DNA of 64,000 bases. Source: Bacteroides sp. An322. Its GTDB lineage: Bacteria > Bacteroidota > Bacteroidia > Bacteroidales > Bacteroidaceae. Below, piece after piece: positions 1 through 7,577 of this stretch. Positions within the stretch are counted from its first letter, which is position 1. Each line of letters starts with the position of its first letter. The notes under the pieces are model-generated. The model searched no databases, was not told the origin of the DNA, and worked only from the letters and a program-made list of their open reading frames with translations. The DNA lies in contig NZ_NFIN01000005.1 in assembly GCF_002161765.1 (NCBI RefSeq), positions 1-64,000 on the forward strand, written 5' to 3'. The position numbers were made by a program, and so were the translations under genes.

Positions 1-297
1 CGATTGGGAAGATAATTGCATATAGACATTGATAATCAATAGCTTATAACAACCAATTATCAACTAATCACTAAAACAACAAATCTAACAAATCTAACAA
101 ATCTAACAACTAACAATTATGTTTAGTGAATGAATGTAGGAATAGAAAAAGTTGTATATATATATTTATTTATATATATAGTATATAATTGTATTTTTCC
201 TATCGGTACTAACTAACAAAAAAGTTAATTGTTAGTTGTTAGATTTGTTAGATTTTTGTGAATAGCATTTTCATTATTCACTATTAACTATTCATTA
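1..297. other. AT-rich intergenic region downstream of trpA
   Basis: No coding region is visible. The stretch is very AT-rich, has a short tandem repeat of aaatctaac around 81-107, an alternating TA tract around 154-187, and the 30-bp inverted repeat listed separately. The last 35 bases belong to the tattaactattcattatta-type repeat that recurs between the trp genes. It lies beyond the trpA stop codon and may hold the end of the trp transcript. Confidence 0.6.
90..255. repeat. Perfect 30-bp inverted repeat around an AT-rich loop
   Basis: Positions 90-119 are the exact reverse complement of 226-255, separated by 106 AT-rich bases (120-225). The left arm itself contains tandem aaatctaac units. 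The pairing stops at both flanks (89/256 and 120/225 do not pair). No transposase or gene lies inside. It could be a large stem-loop at the end of the trp operon or the termini of a tiny non-autonomous element; no target-site duplication is obvious. Confidence 0.75.
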
Positions 298-1074
298 TTA
301 ATTGTTTAACGCTTCCTTCAGCCGGGTGATGGCGCGGAGAGCGTCGCCTTGTTCTTCTTGTAAGAGCGTGACGAACTTGCTCCCGATGATGCATCCGGCG
401 GCGTGGGCGGAAGCGGACTCGTAAGTCTGGCGGTTGGAGATGCCGAAGCCTATCATGCGGGGGTTGCGCAGGTGCATCGCCTCGATGCGGCGGAAGTAGG
501 CTTGCTTCTGCTCGTTGAAGTCCTTCTGTGCTCCGGTGATGGCGGCGGACGAAACCATATAGATGAAGCCTTCGGTGTGGCGGTCTATCTCGCGGATGCG
601 TTCTTCGCTGGTTTCGGGGGTGATGAGCATAATGATACGCACGTCGTACCGCTCGGCTATGGGGCGGTATTCTTCGATGTAGTCCTTGAAAGGCAGGTCG
701 GGGATGATGAGCCCGTCGATGCCGTATGCTTGGCAGGCCTGGCACAGGCGTTCGAACCCGTATTGCATGATAGGGTTGAGGTAGCCCATGAGGATGAGGG
801 GGATACGGACTTCGCTCCGCACGTCTTTCAACTGGTCGAGCAGGCGGCGGAGGGTCATGCCGCCCCGGAGAGCTTGGGTGGCGGCATCCTGTATGACGGG
901 CCCGTCTGCCATGGGGTCGCTAAAGGGGATTCCGATTTCTATCAGGTCGATGCCTTGCGCTTCGAGGGTACGGATTACTTCGACGGTATTGTCGGTTTTC
1001 GGGCTTCCGGCACAAAAGTAAATAGAAAGAATGCCGCGGCTCTTTTGTTCGAATAATTGGTTGATACGGTTCAT
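298..1074 (-). CDS. trpA: Tryptophan synthase alpha subunit
   Basis: Cleaves indole-3-glycerol phosphate to indole and glyceraldehyde 3-phosphate, passing indole to TrpB through the alpha-beta tunnel. The 258-residue product is full length for this TIM barrel. The active-site Glu and Asp are visible in IEIGIPFSDPMADGP as E46 and D57, and a GFGIS loop for phosphate binding follows near residue 210. It is the last gene of the trp operon, 23 bases after trpF. The final residues LNN and the stop codon lie in the AT-rich attaattgtt repeat, so the operon's 3' end runs straight into repeat sequence. Confidence 0.97.
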   Translation of the reverse strand: MNRINQLFEQKSRGILSIYFCAGSPKTDNTVEVIRTLEAQGIDLIEIGIPFSDPMADGPVIQDAATQALRGGMTLRRLLDQLKDVRSEVRIPLILMGYLNPIMQYGFERLCQACQAYGIDGLIIPDLPFKDYIEEYRPIAERYDVRIIMLITPETSEERIREIDRHTEGFIYMVSSAAITGAQKDFNEQKQAYFRRIEAMHLRNPRMIGFGISNRQTYESASAHAAGCIIGSKFVTLLQEEQGDALRAITRLKEALNN

Positions 1075-1097
1075 GGTGTGTAGTTGATAATTAATAG

Positions 1098-1760
1098 TTA
1101 ATAATTAAGAGTTGTTTTTTGAAACACGGAAATCTGCGTTTCAATATTCATGGCTTTTCTGACCGCCTCGATAAACGCTTTCAGTTTCGGTGCGTCTTTC
1201 ACCGCCGGAGCGGTTTCGAAGCCGCTGTTCAGGTCGATGCCTGCCCAGCGAGGATGACGGAAACGCTTTAGGGCTTCGAGGCTTTCGGGGCGGATGCCTC
1301 CGCTCAGGAGGAAAGGCGTGCTGCCCTCGTAGTGCCGGAGCAGGTCCCAGTCGAACGCCGTACCCGAGCCTCCGAAACCGGTGCAAGGCGTATCGAAGAG
1401 CAGGTAATCGCACGACGGAGCGTAGGGCGGAATCTGCCGCAGGTCGGCTATGCTTCGGAGCGCGAATGCCTTGATGAGGCGGAAGCCTTCTTCGTGTAAT
1501 GTCTGGCAGGTGTCGGGGCTTTCCGTGCCGTGGAGTTGCAGGTAATCGTACTGGAACTTTTGGGCATGGCTTCGTATGTTGTCTATATCGGCATTGACGA
1601 ATACGCCGACCCGTTTGGCTTGGCGGGGCAGGTATCGGGGCAGGTCCGCCACGTAGCGGGACGAGCCTTCGTAGCAGATGAATCCCATCCAGTCGGCTCC
1701 GGTTTGCTCTACGGCGCGGATGTTTTCGGGCTCGCGCATGCCGCATACTTTTACTATCAT
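1098..1760 (-). CDS. trpF: Phosphoribosylanthranilate isomerase
   Basis: Converts N-(5'-phosphoribosyl)anthranilate to the carboxyphenylamino deoxyribulose phosphate used by TrpC. The start MIVKVCGMRE carries the catalytic Cys (C6), and LLFDTPCTGFGG carries the catalytic Asp (D123); LLSGGI is the phosphate-binding loop. Length is 220 residues, slightly long for the family. The extra C-terminal residues (about NIETQISVFQKTTLNY) are encoded by an intergenic repeat arm of the gaaacgcagattt type followed by the taattatta repeat, so the natural end of the barrel is probably near residue 204. trpF sits between trpC and trpA, as usual for Bacteroides. Confidence 0.96.
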   Translation of the reverse strand: MIVKVCGMREPENIRAVEQTGADWMGFICYEGSSRYVADLPRYLPRQAKRVGVFVNADIDNIRSHAQKFQYDYLQLHGTESPDTCQTLHEEGFRLIKAFALRSIADLRQIPPYAPSCDYLLFDTPCTGFGGSGTAFDWDLLRHYEGSTPFLLSGGIRPESLEALKRFRHPRWAGIDLNSGFETAPAVKDAPKLKAFIEAVRKAMNIETQISVFQKTTLNY

Positions 1761-1819
1761 GTTGTTTATTTTTTATGGTGGTAACTACAGATTAATAAAT
1801 GTCCGCATTCCGTTTGTTT

Positions 1820-1899
1820 GTAGGGGCAGGGTTTGCCTGCCCGAATGTACTCACGGATGTATCAGTTGATGTATTTGGGTGGGCAGACCCCACCCCTAC
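1820..1899. repeat. Imperfect inverted repeat between trpC and trpF
   Basis: The arms gtaggggcagggtttgcctg (from 1820) and its imperfect complement ending at 1899 (gcagaccccacccctac) are separated by about 34 bases. The element lies in the 153-base gap inside the trp operon and would be transcribed as a GC-rich stem-loop. It belongs to a different sequence family from the cgcagatt and cacagagg repeats elsewhere in the window. Confidence 0.7.
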
Positions 1900-1913
1900 A
1901 TTGGTAATTCTTA

Positions 1914-2723
1914 TTAATTATTTAAATCTGTGTAATCTGTGGTGAAAAAATCAGCAATAAAGTGCCGCAAGGTCTTTCCCGGGGCGGGTGTCTTCATGAA
2001 GGCTTCGCCGATGAGGAATCCGCGGAATCCAGCTTGGCGGAGCCGACGGACGGTGCCGGGACTGGAGATGCCGCTCTCGGAGATTTTCACCACGTCGGGA
2101 GGCAATGCTTCGATGAGCCGGAGCGAATGGGACGCATCGGTATGGAACGTGCCGAGGTGGCGGTTGTTGATTCCCACCACATCAATGTTTTCGCTTAAAT
2201 ACTCCAGTTCGGCTTCGGTATGGATTTCCAGCAGGGTTTCCAGCCCTAATGTATGCGCTTCCCGTGCCAAGACGAGGCATTCTTGCCGGGTGAGTGCCGA
2301 GGCTATCAAGAGGACGACATCCGCCTGTACCGCCTTGGCTTGCAAGAGTTGGTAGGGGCTGATGATGAAGTCCTTGCGCAGGATGGGGAGGGAGACCGTG
2401 GGGCGTGCCGTGCGGATGTCTCTTAACGAGCCTCCGAAGAACCGTTCATCGGTGAGGATGGAGAGTGCGGCGGCTCCGGCTTGCTCGTAACCGGCGGGTA
2501 TGCGTGCGGCATCGGCGTCTTGCTTTATCCACCCTTTCGAGGGCGAGCGGCGTTTGAACTCGGCGATGATGCCCGTGGACGAGGCGAGGAGGCTTTGCTT
2601 CAGGCTTCGCGCGGGGCGGCTTCCTTCTATCTGTTTTTCGAGGAAGGCGGCGGAGACGGCTTTCTCTTGCTCCGCTATCTCGATGCGCTTGTGCGCGATG
2701 ATTTCTTTTAAAATGTCCTTCAT
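1914..2723 (-). CDS. trpC: Indole-3-glycerol phosphate synthase
   Basis: Catalyses ring closure of the carboxyphenylamino deoxyribulose phosphate to indole-3-glycerol phosphate. The 269-residue product has the IAEFKRRSPSKG motif with the catalytic Glu/Lys, PILRKDFIISPYQ with the second catalytic Lys, VGINNRHLGTF and SESGIS. It is monofunctional; trpF is a separate gene downstream. The last ten residues, FTTDYTDLNN, are encoded by a caccacagattacacagatt repeat arm (about 1920-1944) and the stop codon lies just beyond it. This suggests that a repeat inserted at or beside the original stop. It lies 96 bases after trpD. Confidence 0.97.
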   Translation of the reverse strand: MKDILKEIIAHKRIEIAEQEKAVSAAFLEKQIEGSRPARSLKQSLLASSTGIIAEFKRRSPSKGWIKQDADAARIPAGYEQAGAAALSILTDERFFGGSLRDIRTARPTVSLPILRKDFIISPYQLLQAKAVQADVVLLIASALTRQECLVLAREAHTLGLETLLEIHTEAELEYLSENIDVVGINNRHLGTFHTDASHSLRLIEALPPDVVKISESGISSPGTVRRLRQAGFRGFLIGEAFMKTPAPGKTLRHFIADFFTTDYTDLNN

Positions 2724-2724
2724 G

Positions 2725-2819
2725 TAGTTAATAATTAATAGTTAATAATTAATAGTGAATTGTTGATAATTAGATAGTTAATAGTTGCTCGTTATTAATT
2801 ATTCATTATTAACTATTAA
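2725..2819. repeat. Cluster of taattattaactatt repeats between trpD and trpC
   Basis: The gap consists almost entirely of variants of the AT-rich word gttaataattaatagttaata and its complement. The same word recurs at about 265-303, 1083-1112, 5943-6041, 30386-30419 and 35461-35490. Both orientations are present, so the RNA could fold into stems. No gene or leader peptide is visible. Confidence 0.7.
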
Positions 2820-3815
2820 CTAACTATTTATTTCCACAAACCGGCATAAGGTTTTCCATGCCCGTCCGCTTTCCAATGATTCGCGCGCCAATGCCACGCA
2901 GGCTTCTATGGGCTTTCCGGGCTCGCGGGCTTGGATAGCGAACGAGGCGTTTATCAGGACGCATTCGGTCTGGGCACGGGTGGCGCGGTTCTGCAGGACG
3001 GAGTCGAATATCCGGGCTGCTTCTTGCGGGGTGCTTCCTCCCGATAGCTCCTCTTGCGGGGCGAGCGAGAAACCCAAGTCGGCGGGGCGGTAGATAGTTT
3101 CGTAGCGGTTGGTCATCACCTTAAACTCGTCGGTGAGGGATATTTCGTCGTACCCGTCCAGGTTGTTGACCACGGCAAACCCGATGCCCAACCGCTGGAG
3201 GGTGTTGGTGTAGAGCCGCATTTGCGCTAGGTCTGCCACGCCTAAGAGCTGGTACGGGGGCTGGCAGGGGTTGATGAGCGGTCCGAGGAGGTTGAAGAGC
3301 GTGCGTACTTGCAGGGCTTTGCGCACCCCGGCTACGTGCTTCATGGCGGGATTGAAGAGCGGGGCGTGGAGGTATGCCATGCGGCACGTTTCGATGGAAC
3401 GGCGCAAGCGGGCTTCGTCGGACGTGAAGCGCACCCCGTGTTGTTCCATCACGTTGCTGGCTCCGCTCACCGATGTGGCTCCGTAGTTGCCGTGCTTGGC
3501 TACGGCATAGCCCGCTCCAGCCACCACAAAGCAGGCACAGGTGGAGATGTTGAAGGTGTTTTTCCCGTCGCCTCCCGTCCCTACGATGTCAATGGGAGCA
3601 TAGTCGGAGAAGTCCACGGGAATGCGGGTCTCTAACAGGGCTTGGCGGAATCCAGCCAGTTCATCGACCTTGATTCCCCGCATCTGGAATACGGTGAGGA
3701 GGGATGCCACTTGCGTATCGTTGTATTTGCCTTGCGTGATGCCTTGCATCAGCGTGCGTGCCTCTTCGTGCGAGAGTTCTTCGTGGGCGAAAAGGCGGGT
3801 AAGTATTGCTTTCAT
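2820..3815 (-). CDS. trpD: Anthranilate phosphoribosyltransferase
   Basis: Transfers the phosphoribosyl group of PRPP to anthranilate. The 331-residue sequence shows the family signature: VGTGGDGKNTFNIST near residue 80 for PRPP and Mg binding, then AKHGNYGATS and SGASNVMEQHGV, and HVAGVRKALQVRTLFNLLGPL for anthranilate binding. It is a stand-alone enzyme, not fused to TrpG. It follows trpG in the operon after a 136-base gap filled by a nested inverted repeat. The stop codon lies within the ttaactattta repeat. Confidence 0.97.
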   Translation of the reverse strand: MKAILTRLFAHEELSHEEARTLMQGITQGKYNDTQVASLLTVFQMRGIKVDELAGFRQALLETRIPVDFSDYAPIDIVGTGGDGKNTFNISTCACFVVAGAGYAVAKHGNYGATSVSGASNVMEQHGVRFTSDEARLRRSIETCRMAYLHAPLFNPAMKHVAGVRKALQVRTLFNLLGPLINPCQPPYQLLGVADLAQMRLYTNTLQRLGIGFAVVNNLDGYDEISLTDEFKVMTNRYETIYRPADLGFSLAPQEELSGGSTPQEAARIFDSVLQNRATRAQTECVLINASFAIQAREPGKPIEACVALARESLESGRAWKTLCRFVEINS

Positions 3816-3840
3816 ATTGCGTGAAGTTTTATGCTTTTTG

Positions 3841-3953
3841 AAACGCAGATTTTCGCAGATTAACGCAGATTATTCATATTCACCACAGAGGACACAGGGG
3901 GTCACAGAGATAATAATTAAAAAATCTGCGGAAATCTGCGTTAATCTGCGTTT
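3841..3953. repeat. Nested inverted-repeat element between trpG and trpD
   Basis: The outer arms are aaacgcagattttcgcagat and, at the right end, aatctgcgttaatctgcgtt. Inside lies a second arm type, caccacagaggacacagggg followed by gtcacagaga. The same two families appear nested in the same order at 47823-47990. The element interrupts the trp operon and is expected to be transcribed. It has no coding capacity. Confidence 0.8.
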
Positions 3954-4527
3954 AATTTGATAATTGACCTTTCATCCAGTTGGCTATGATGCGTTTCCCG
4001 TCGGGGGTAAGCACCGACTCGGGGTGGAACTGGATGCCCCGGATGTCGTATTCGCGGTGGCGGAGCGCCATGACCTGTCCTTCCCGGCTTTCGGCTATCA
4101 CCTGGAGGACGGGCGGGAGCGAGGCCTTGTCTACTACCCACGAGTGGTACCTGCCTACAGGAATCTCGTGCGGAAGCCCTCGGAAGAGGTAATCTTGGGT
4201 ATCGACGGATACCGTGCTTTGGATGCCGTGGAAGACGGTGGAGAGGTTGACGAGCTTTCCTCCGAACACTTCGCCGATGGCTTGCTCGCCCAGGCAGATG
4301 CCTAAAATGGGCTTTCGTCCGGCATACGTGCGGATGACGTCGAGGAGCAAGCCGGCTTCTTCGGGGATGCCCGGACCGGGAGAGAGCACAATCTTGTCGT
4401 ACGCTTCGAGGTCTTCCATGCGGAACTTGTCGTTTCGGAGTACGGTGACCTCGGCTCCCGATTCTTGCAATAGCTGGCTCAGGTTATAGGTGAACGAGTC
4501 GTAATTGTCTATGATAACGGTTTTCAT
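3952..4527 (-). CDS. trpG: Anthranilate synthase glutamine amidotransferase subunit
   Basis: Provides ammonia from glutamine to TrpE. At 191 residues it is a single class I amidotransferase domain. The nucleophile is C78 in GICLGEQAIGE, and the His-Glu pair is in GIQFHPESVLTPDG. The residue after GICLG is Glu rather than the more common His or Met. LSPGPGIPEEAG is the oxyanion-side motif. It starts 12 bases after trpE ends, consistent with co-translation. In some bacteria this subunit is shared with PabA; nothing here shows a second role. Confidence 0.96.
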   Translation of the reverse strand: MKTVIIDNYDSFTYNLSQLLQESGAEVTVLRNDKFRMEDLEAYDKIVLSPGPGIPEEAGLLLDVIRTYAGRKPILGICLGEQAIGEVFGGKLVNLSTVFHGIQSTVSVDTQDYLFRGLPHEIPVGRYHSWVVDKASLPPVLQVIAESREGQVMALRHREYDIRGIQFHPESVLTPDGKRIIANWMKGQLSN

Positions 4528-4539
4528 AAGCTCTTGTTC

Positions 4540-5937
4540 TTAAAGTTGTTCGGCTATCAGGATGGCTTTCTTCAAGGCACCCAGTTTGTTGTTTACTTCT
4601 TGCAATTCGTTTTCTTCATCGCTCAGGGCGGTGATGCCTCCTCCCGCTTGGAACCATAGTTCGTGGTTGCGGCTTACGAAGGTGCGGATGGTAATGGCTT
4701 GGTTGAGCGTGCCGTCCAGCCCGATGAAGCCGATGCACCCTCCGTAGGCACCCCGGTTGTGCGGCTCGATTTCGCTGATGAGTTGCATGGCACGCACTTT
4801 CGGCGCACCGCTCAATGTTCCGGCGGGGAAGGTGTCGATGAAGGTGCGGATGGCATTGGTGTCTTTCCGAAGCGTTCCGCACACCCGGCTCACGAGGTGG
4901 ATGACGTGGCTATAATATTGCGGCTCTTTGTAGAAAGCCACGTGCGTGCCGGTGCAGTTCCGGTTCAGGTCGTTCCGGGCGAGGTCGACCAGCATCACGT
5001 GTTCGGCGTTCTCTTTCGGGTCGGCAAGGAGGGCTTCGGTCAGCTTCCGGTCGGTCTCCTTGTCTCCGCTTCTTCGGGTAGTGCCCGCAATGGGGTCGAT
5101 AGTGGCTTGTCCGCCTTCTATCTTGCAATGCGTTTCGGGCGAAGAGCCGAAGATGCGGAATCCGCCGAAGTCGAAATAGAAGAGGTAAGGCGAGGGGTTG
5201 ATGCTCCGCAAGGCACGGTAGAGTTTGAAGTCATCGCCCTGGAACCGCTGGACGAACCGGCGCGAGAGGACGATTTGGAACACGTCTCCCCGCAGGCATC
5301 GGGCGATTCCTTTGCGGATGTTCGCCTTGTGCTCCTCGTCGGTCAGGGTGCTGGAGGTCTCGCCTATGGGGTGGAAACCGTACGTGGTATAGTTGCGGTC
5401 GTGGATGGCGCATTCTATCTTGGCAATGTGGCTCGGCTCTTCTCCGCCAGCCATTTCCACCAGTACCATTTCGCTCTTGAAATCGTGGAAAACGATGATG
5501 TACTTATACAGGATGTAAAGGATATCGGGCGCATCGTTCTTCGCCTCGGTGCTGTCTTTCACTTCGATAGGTTCGAAATAGCGCACGGCATTGAACGTTG
5601 TGTATCCGTAAAGCCCGCAATATCCGGCATACTCTCCCGTTACGTGGAAACGCGAAAGGAAGCGGTTCATCACTTGCTCTACGCTGCATGTATCGGTTAT
5701 CTCGATTTCCTCGCGCGAATGGTCGGGATAGAGCAGGGTGGCTATCCCGTGGCTCACGCTGATGCTGGCTATCGGGTTCAGCCCGATGAACGAGCGGTTG
5801 TTCTCCGTCCCGTGATAGTCGGAACTTTCCATCAGGGCGCTTTGCGGAAACAGGTCGCGCACCTTCAGGTAAGTGCTTACCGGGGTATGGAGGTCGCCCA
5901 ATAAGACTTTGTGGTGGGTATGGTAATGGTAGGTCAT
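4540..5937 (-). CDS. trpE: Anthranilate synthase component I
   Basis: Forms anthranilate from chorismate using ammonia from TrpG. The 465-residue product has the chorismate-binding core in its C-terminal half: YLFYFDFGGFRIFGSSPE, IDPIAGTTRRSGDKETD, DLARNDLNR, TFPAGTLSGAPKVRAMQLI and QAGGGI. The N-terminal half carries the region expected for tryptophan feedback binding, with LMESSDYHG and SFIGLNP. It is the second gene of the operon, 91 bases after trpB, and the gap is entirely repeat sequence. A 413-codon open frame on the opposite strand is a shadow of this gene's high-GC codon usage. Confidence 0.97.
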   Translation of the reverse strand: MTYHYHTHHKVLLGDLHTPVSTYLKVRDLFPQSALMESSDYHGTENNRSFIGLNPIASISVSHGIATLLYPDHSREEIEITDTCSVEQVMNRFLSRFHVTGEYAGYCGLYGYTTFNAVRYFEPIEVKDSTEAKNDAPDILYILYKYIIVFHDFKSEMVLVEMAGGEEPSHIAKIECAIHDRNYTTYGFHPIGETSSTLTDEEHKANIRKGIARCLRGDVFQIVLSRRFVQRFQGDDFKLYRALRSINPSPYLFYFDFGGFRIFGSSPETHCKIEGGQATIDPIAGTTRRSGDKETDRKLTEALLADPKENAEHVMLVDLARNDLNRNCTGTHVAFYKEPQYYSHVIHLVSRVCGTLRKDTNAIRTFIDTFPAGTLSGAPKVRAMQLISEIEPHNRGAYGGCIGFIGLDGTLNQAITIRTFVSRNHELWFQAGGGITALSDEENELQEVNNKLGALKKAILIAEQL

Positions 5938-5942
5938 GTCTT

Positions 5943-6028
5943 TAGTTAATAGTTAAGAGTTAATAATTAATAGTTGGTTATAGTTGATAATTAATAGGTA
6001 TAGGGGAATAACTATTCATTTTTAACTA
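5943..6028. repeat. taattattaactatt repeats between trpB and trpE
   Basis: The gap holds several copies of the AT-rich word agttaataattaatagtt and, towards trpB, its complement (ttaactattaattattaact). It is the same family as at 2725-2819 and continues into the last codons of trpB. No promoter or leader peptide is seen here. Confidence 0.65.
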
Positions 6029-7207
6029 TTAATTATTAACTAAATACGTCTCAATATCCTTGTCTCCCCGTCCCGACACGGTGAGCACTACGATGTCTTC
6101 GGGCTTGAAGCTGAGTTTCTCCAACGCTCCCAAGGCATGTGCTGATTCGAGTGCCGGGATGATGCCTTCCAATCGGGTCAACTCGAAGGCGGCACGGATA
6201 GCTTCATCATCGTTAATGGCATATACCGTGGCACGGTGCCGGGCGGCAAGATTGGCGTGGAGCGGTCCGATGCCTGGATAGTCCAGTCCGGCGGAGACGG
6301 AATAAGGCTCTAAGATTTGCCCGTCTTCGTCTTGCATCACCAAGGTCTTCGAGCCGTGTATGATGCCCAATCGTCCTAAATGGATAGTGGCGGCGGAATA
6401 TCCCGAATGGATGCCTTTCCCTCCGGCTTCGGCAAGGACAATCTTCACACGTTCGTCATCCAAATAATGATAGACGGTGCCCGCGGCATTGCTTCCTCCT
6501 CCCACACACGCTATCAGATAATCGGGATAATCGCGCCCTTCGTGTGCTAAGAGTTGTTTCTTAATCTCTTCACTAATCACCGACTGGAGGCGTGCCACCA
6601 TGTCGGGATACGGGTGAGGGCCTACGGTAGAGCCTATTATGTAGTATGTGTCTTCGGGATGGCAACACCAGTCGCGTATGGCTTCGTTGGTGGCATCCTT
6701 CAGGGTCTTGTTTCCCGATGTGACCGGACGTACTTCCGCCCCCAGCATCTTCATCTTTTCTACGTTGATGTGCTGGCGCTTGATGTCGGTTTCGCCCATG
6801 TAGACCACGCATTCCATGTTCATCAGGGCACATACCGTAGCCGTTGCTACCCCATGTTGTCCTGCTCCGGTCTCGGCGATGATGCGTTTCTTTCCCATGT
6901 GGCGTGCCAGCAAAGCTTGCCCGATAGCGTTGTTTATCTTGTGTGCGCCGGTATGGTTCAGGTCTTCGCGCTTCAGGTAAATCTTGCATCCGTATTTCTC
7001 CGAAAGCCTGCGGGCAAGGTAGAGCGGCGAGGGGCGCCCCACATAATCGCGAAGCAAGTTGGAGAATTCTTGCTTGAACTCGTCGCTATCCAATACGTTC
7101 AGATACGCTTCTTTCAGTTCGGTCACACACCGGTGGAGTATTTCGGGGATGTATGCGCCTCCGAAATCTCCATAAAATCCGTTTGAGTCTACTTGATACT
7201 TTTCCAT
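6029..7207 (-). CDS. trpB: Tryptophan synthase beta subunit
   Basis: PLP enzyme that condenses indole with serine to tryptophan. The 392-residue sequence shows the PLP lysine as K90 in [11 protein letters not shown], the catalytic Glu in [13 protein letters not shown], and the phosphate-binding GGGSNAAG. It is of the TrpB1 type, which pairs with TrpA. It is the first structural gene of the operon, which is the usual Bacteroides order. The start lies 38 bases beyond the attenuator terminator, so this gene and all those downstream are under that control. The last residues (VNN) and the stop are in a repeat. Confidence 0.98.
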   Translation of the reverse strand: MEKYQVDSNGFYGDFGGAYIPEILHRCVTELKEAYLNVLDSDEFKQEFSNLLRDYVGRPSPLYLARRLSEKYGCKIYLKREDLNHTGAHKINNAIGQALLARHMGKKRIIAETGAGQHGVATATVCALMNMECVVYMGETDIKRQHINVEKMKMLGAEVRPVTSGNKTLKDATNEAIRDWCCHPEDTYYIIGSTVGPHPYPDMVARLQSVISEEIKKQLLAHEGRDYPDYLIACVGGGSNAAGTVYHYLDDERVKIVLAEAGGKGIHSGYSAATIHLGRLGIIHGSKTLVMQDEDGQILEPYSVSAGLDYPGIGPLHANLAARHRATVYAINDDEAIRAAFELTRLEGIIPALESAHALGALEKLSFKPEDIVVLTVSGRGDKDIETYLVNN

Positions 7208-7245
7208 GTTGGTTTATATTGTTAATTATTTATGATGCAAGGGAT

Positions 7246-7282
7246 AAAAACAAAAAAGGCTGTCGTAAGAACGACAGCCTTT
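7246..7282 (-). terminator. trp attenuator terminator
   Basis: On the minus strand an 11-bp stem aaaggctgtcg/cgacagccttt with a 6-base loop is followed by ttttttgttttt. It lies between the leader peptide gene and trpB. It is the terminating fold of the attenuator described in the adjacent entries. Confidence 0.92.
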
Positions 7283-7395
7283 GAATAATGTCTAAATACT
7301 ATGTTTGTGATATGAAAAAGGACAAATACACGCGGACTGGGTTAGCTTACGACTTTATGAGTAGTAAGTAACGCCACCAACGATATGTATTTGTC
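7262..7395 (-). promoter_or_regulatory. trp attenuator: mutually exclusive RNA pairings
   Basis: Segment 1, gttacttac (7372-7364), can pair with segment 2, gtaagctaac (7350-7341), with one bulge. Part of segment 2, gtcgtaag (7353-7346, spanning the leader stop codon), can instead pair with cttacgac (7269-7262), which forms the loop and upper 3' arm of the terminator. An outer stem gacaaataca (7395-7386)/tgtatttgtc (7330-7321) closes the 1:2 fold and covers the leader start. A ribosome stalled on the Trp codons covers segment 1, freeing segment 2 to disturb the terminator. A ribosome at the stop codon covers segment 2. The 2:3 pairing touches only the upper four base pairs of the terminator, a limitation of the model. 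Confidence 0.8.
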
Positions 7396-7397
7396 AT
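7347..7397 (-). CDS. trpL: trp leader peptide with tandem Trp codons
   Basis: A 16-codon frame, MTNTYRWWRYLLLIKS, starts at ATG 7397 and ends with TAA 7349-7347. Two adjacent TGG codons at 7379-7374 are the hallmark of a tryptophan attenuation leader. Trp is rare, so a chance WW in so short a frame, just upstream of trp genes and a terminator, is unlikely. The stop codon overlaps the RNA segment that competes with the terminator. There is no clear Shine-Dalgarno sequence, as is usual in Bacteroidetes. The peptide itself probably has no function beyond ribosome positioning. Confidence 0.88.
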   Translation of the reverse strand: MTNTYRWWRYLLLIKS

Positions 7398-7443
7398 CAA
7401 TGAGTTCATAAGTTTTTGTTATGCTTTTGTTTTGATTCGGGAG

Positions 7444-7474
7444 CAAAAGTAGCGATAAAATTTGAATATGCAAA
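7444..7474 (-). promoter_or_regulatory. trp operon promoter
   Basis: On the minus strand TTTG (7474-7471) is followed after 19 bases by TACTTTTG (7451-7444), matching the Bacteroides sigma-ABfr consensus TTTG-N19-21-TAnnTTTG. Transcription would start near 7437, about 40 bases before the leader peptide. Confidence 0.8.
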
Positions 7475-7514
7475 CAAAATGGGATTTTTTTTGTTTTATA
7501 TCTGTAGTTGTTTA

Positions 7515-7546
7515 TTTGTATAAACAAGAAAAAACGATTATCTTCG
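7515..7546 (+). promoter_or_regulatory. Promoter of the HdeD-like gene
   Basis: TTTG (7515-7518), 20 bases, then TATCTTCG (7539-7546), one mismatch from TAnnTTTG. It diverges from the trp promoter. An aaggagg sequence at 7563-7569 stands nine bases before the ATG, an unusually good ribosome-binding site for this group. Confidence 0.65.
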
Positions 7547-7577
7547 TAGTATTGTAATAAATAAGGAGGAAATAAAA

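Noticed and set aside
4663-5904. 413-codon open frame antisense to trpE
   Set aside because: It mirrors the third-position GC bias of trpE, has no recognisable motif, and trpE is unmistakable on the other strand.
6554-7186. 210-codon open frame antisense to trpB
   Set aside because: Shadow of trpB codon usage, with no motif.
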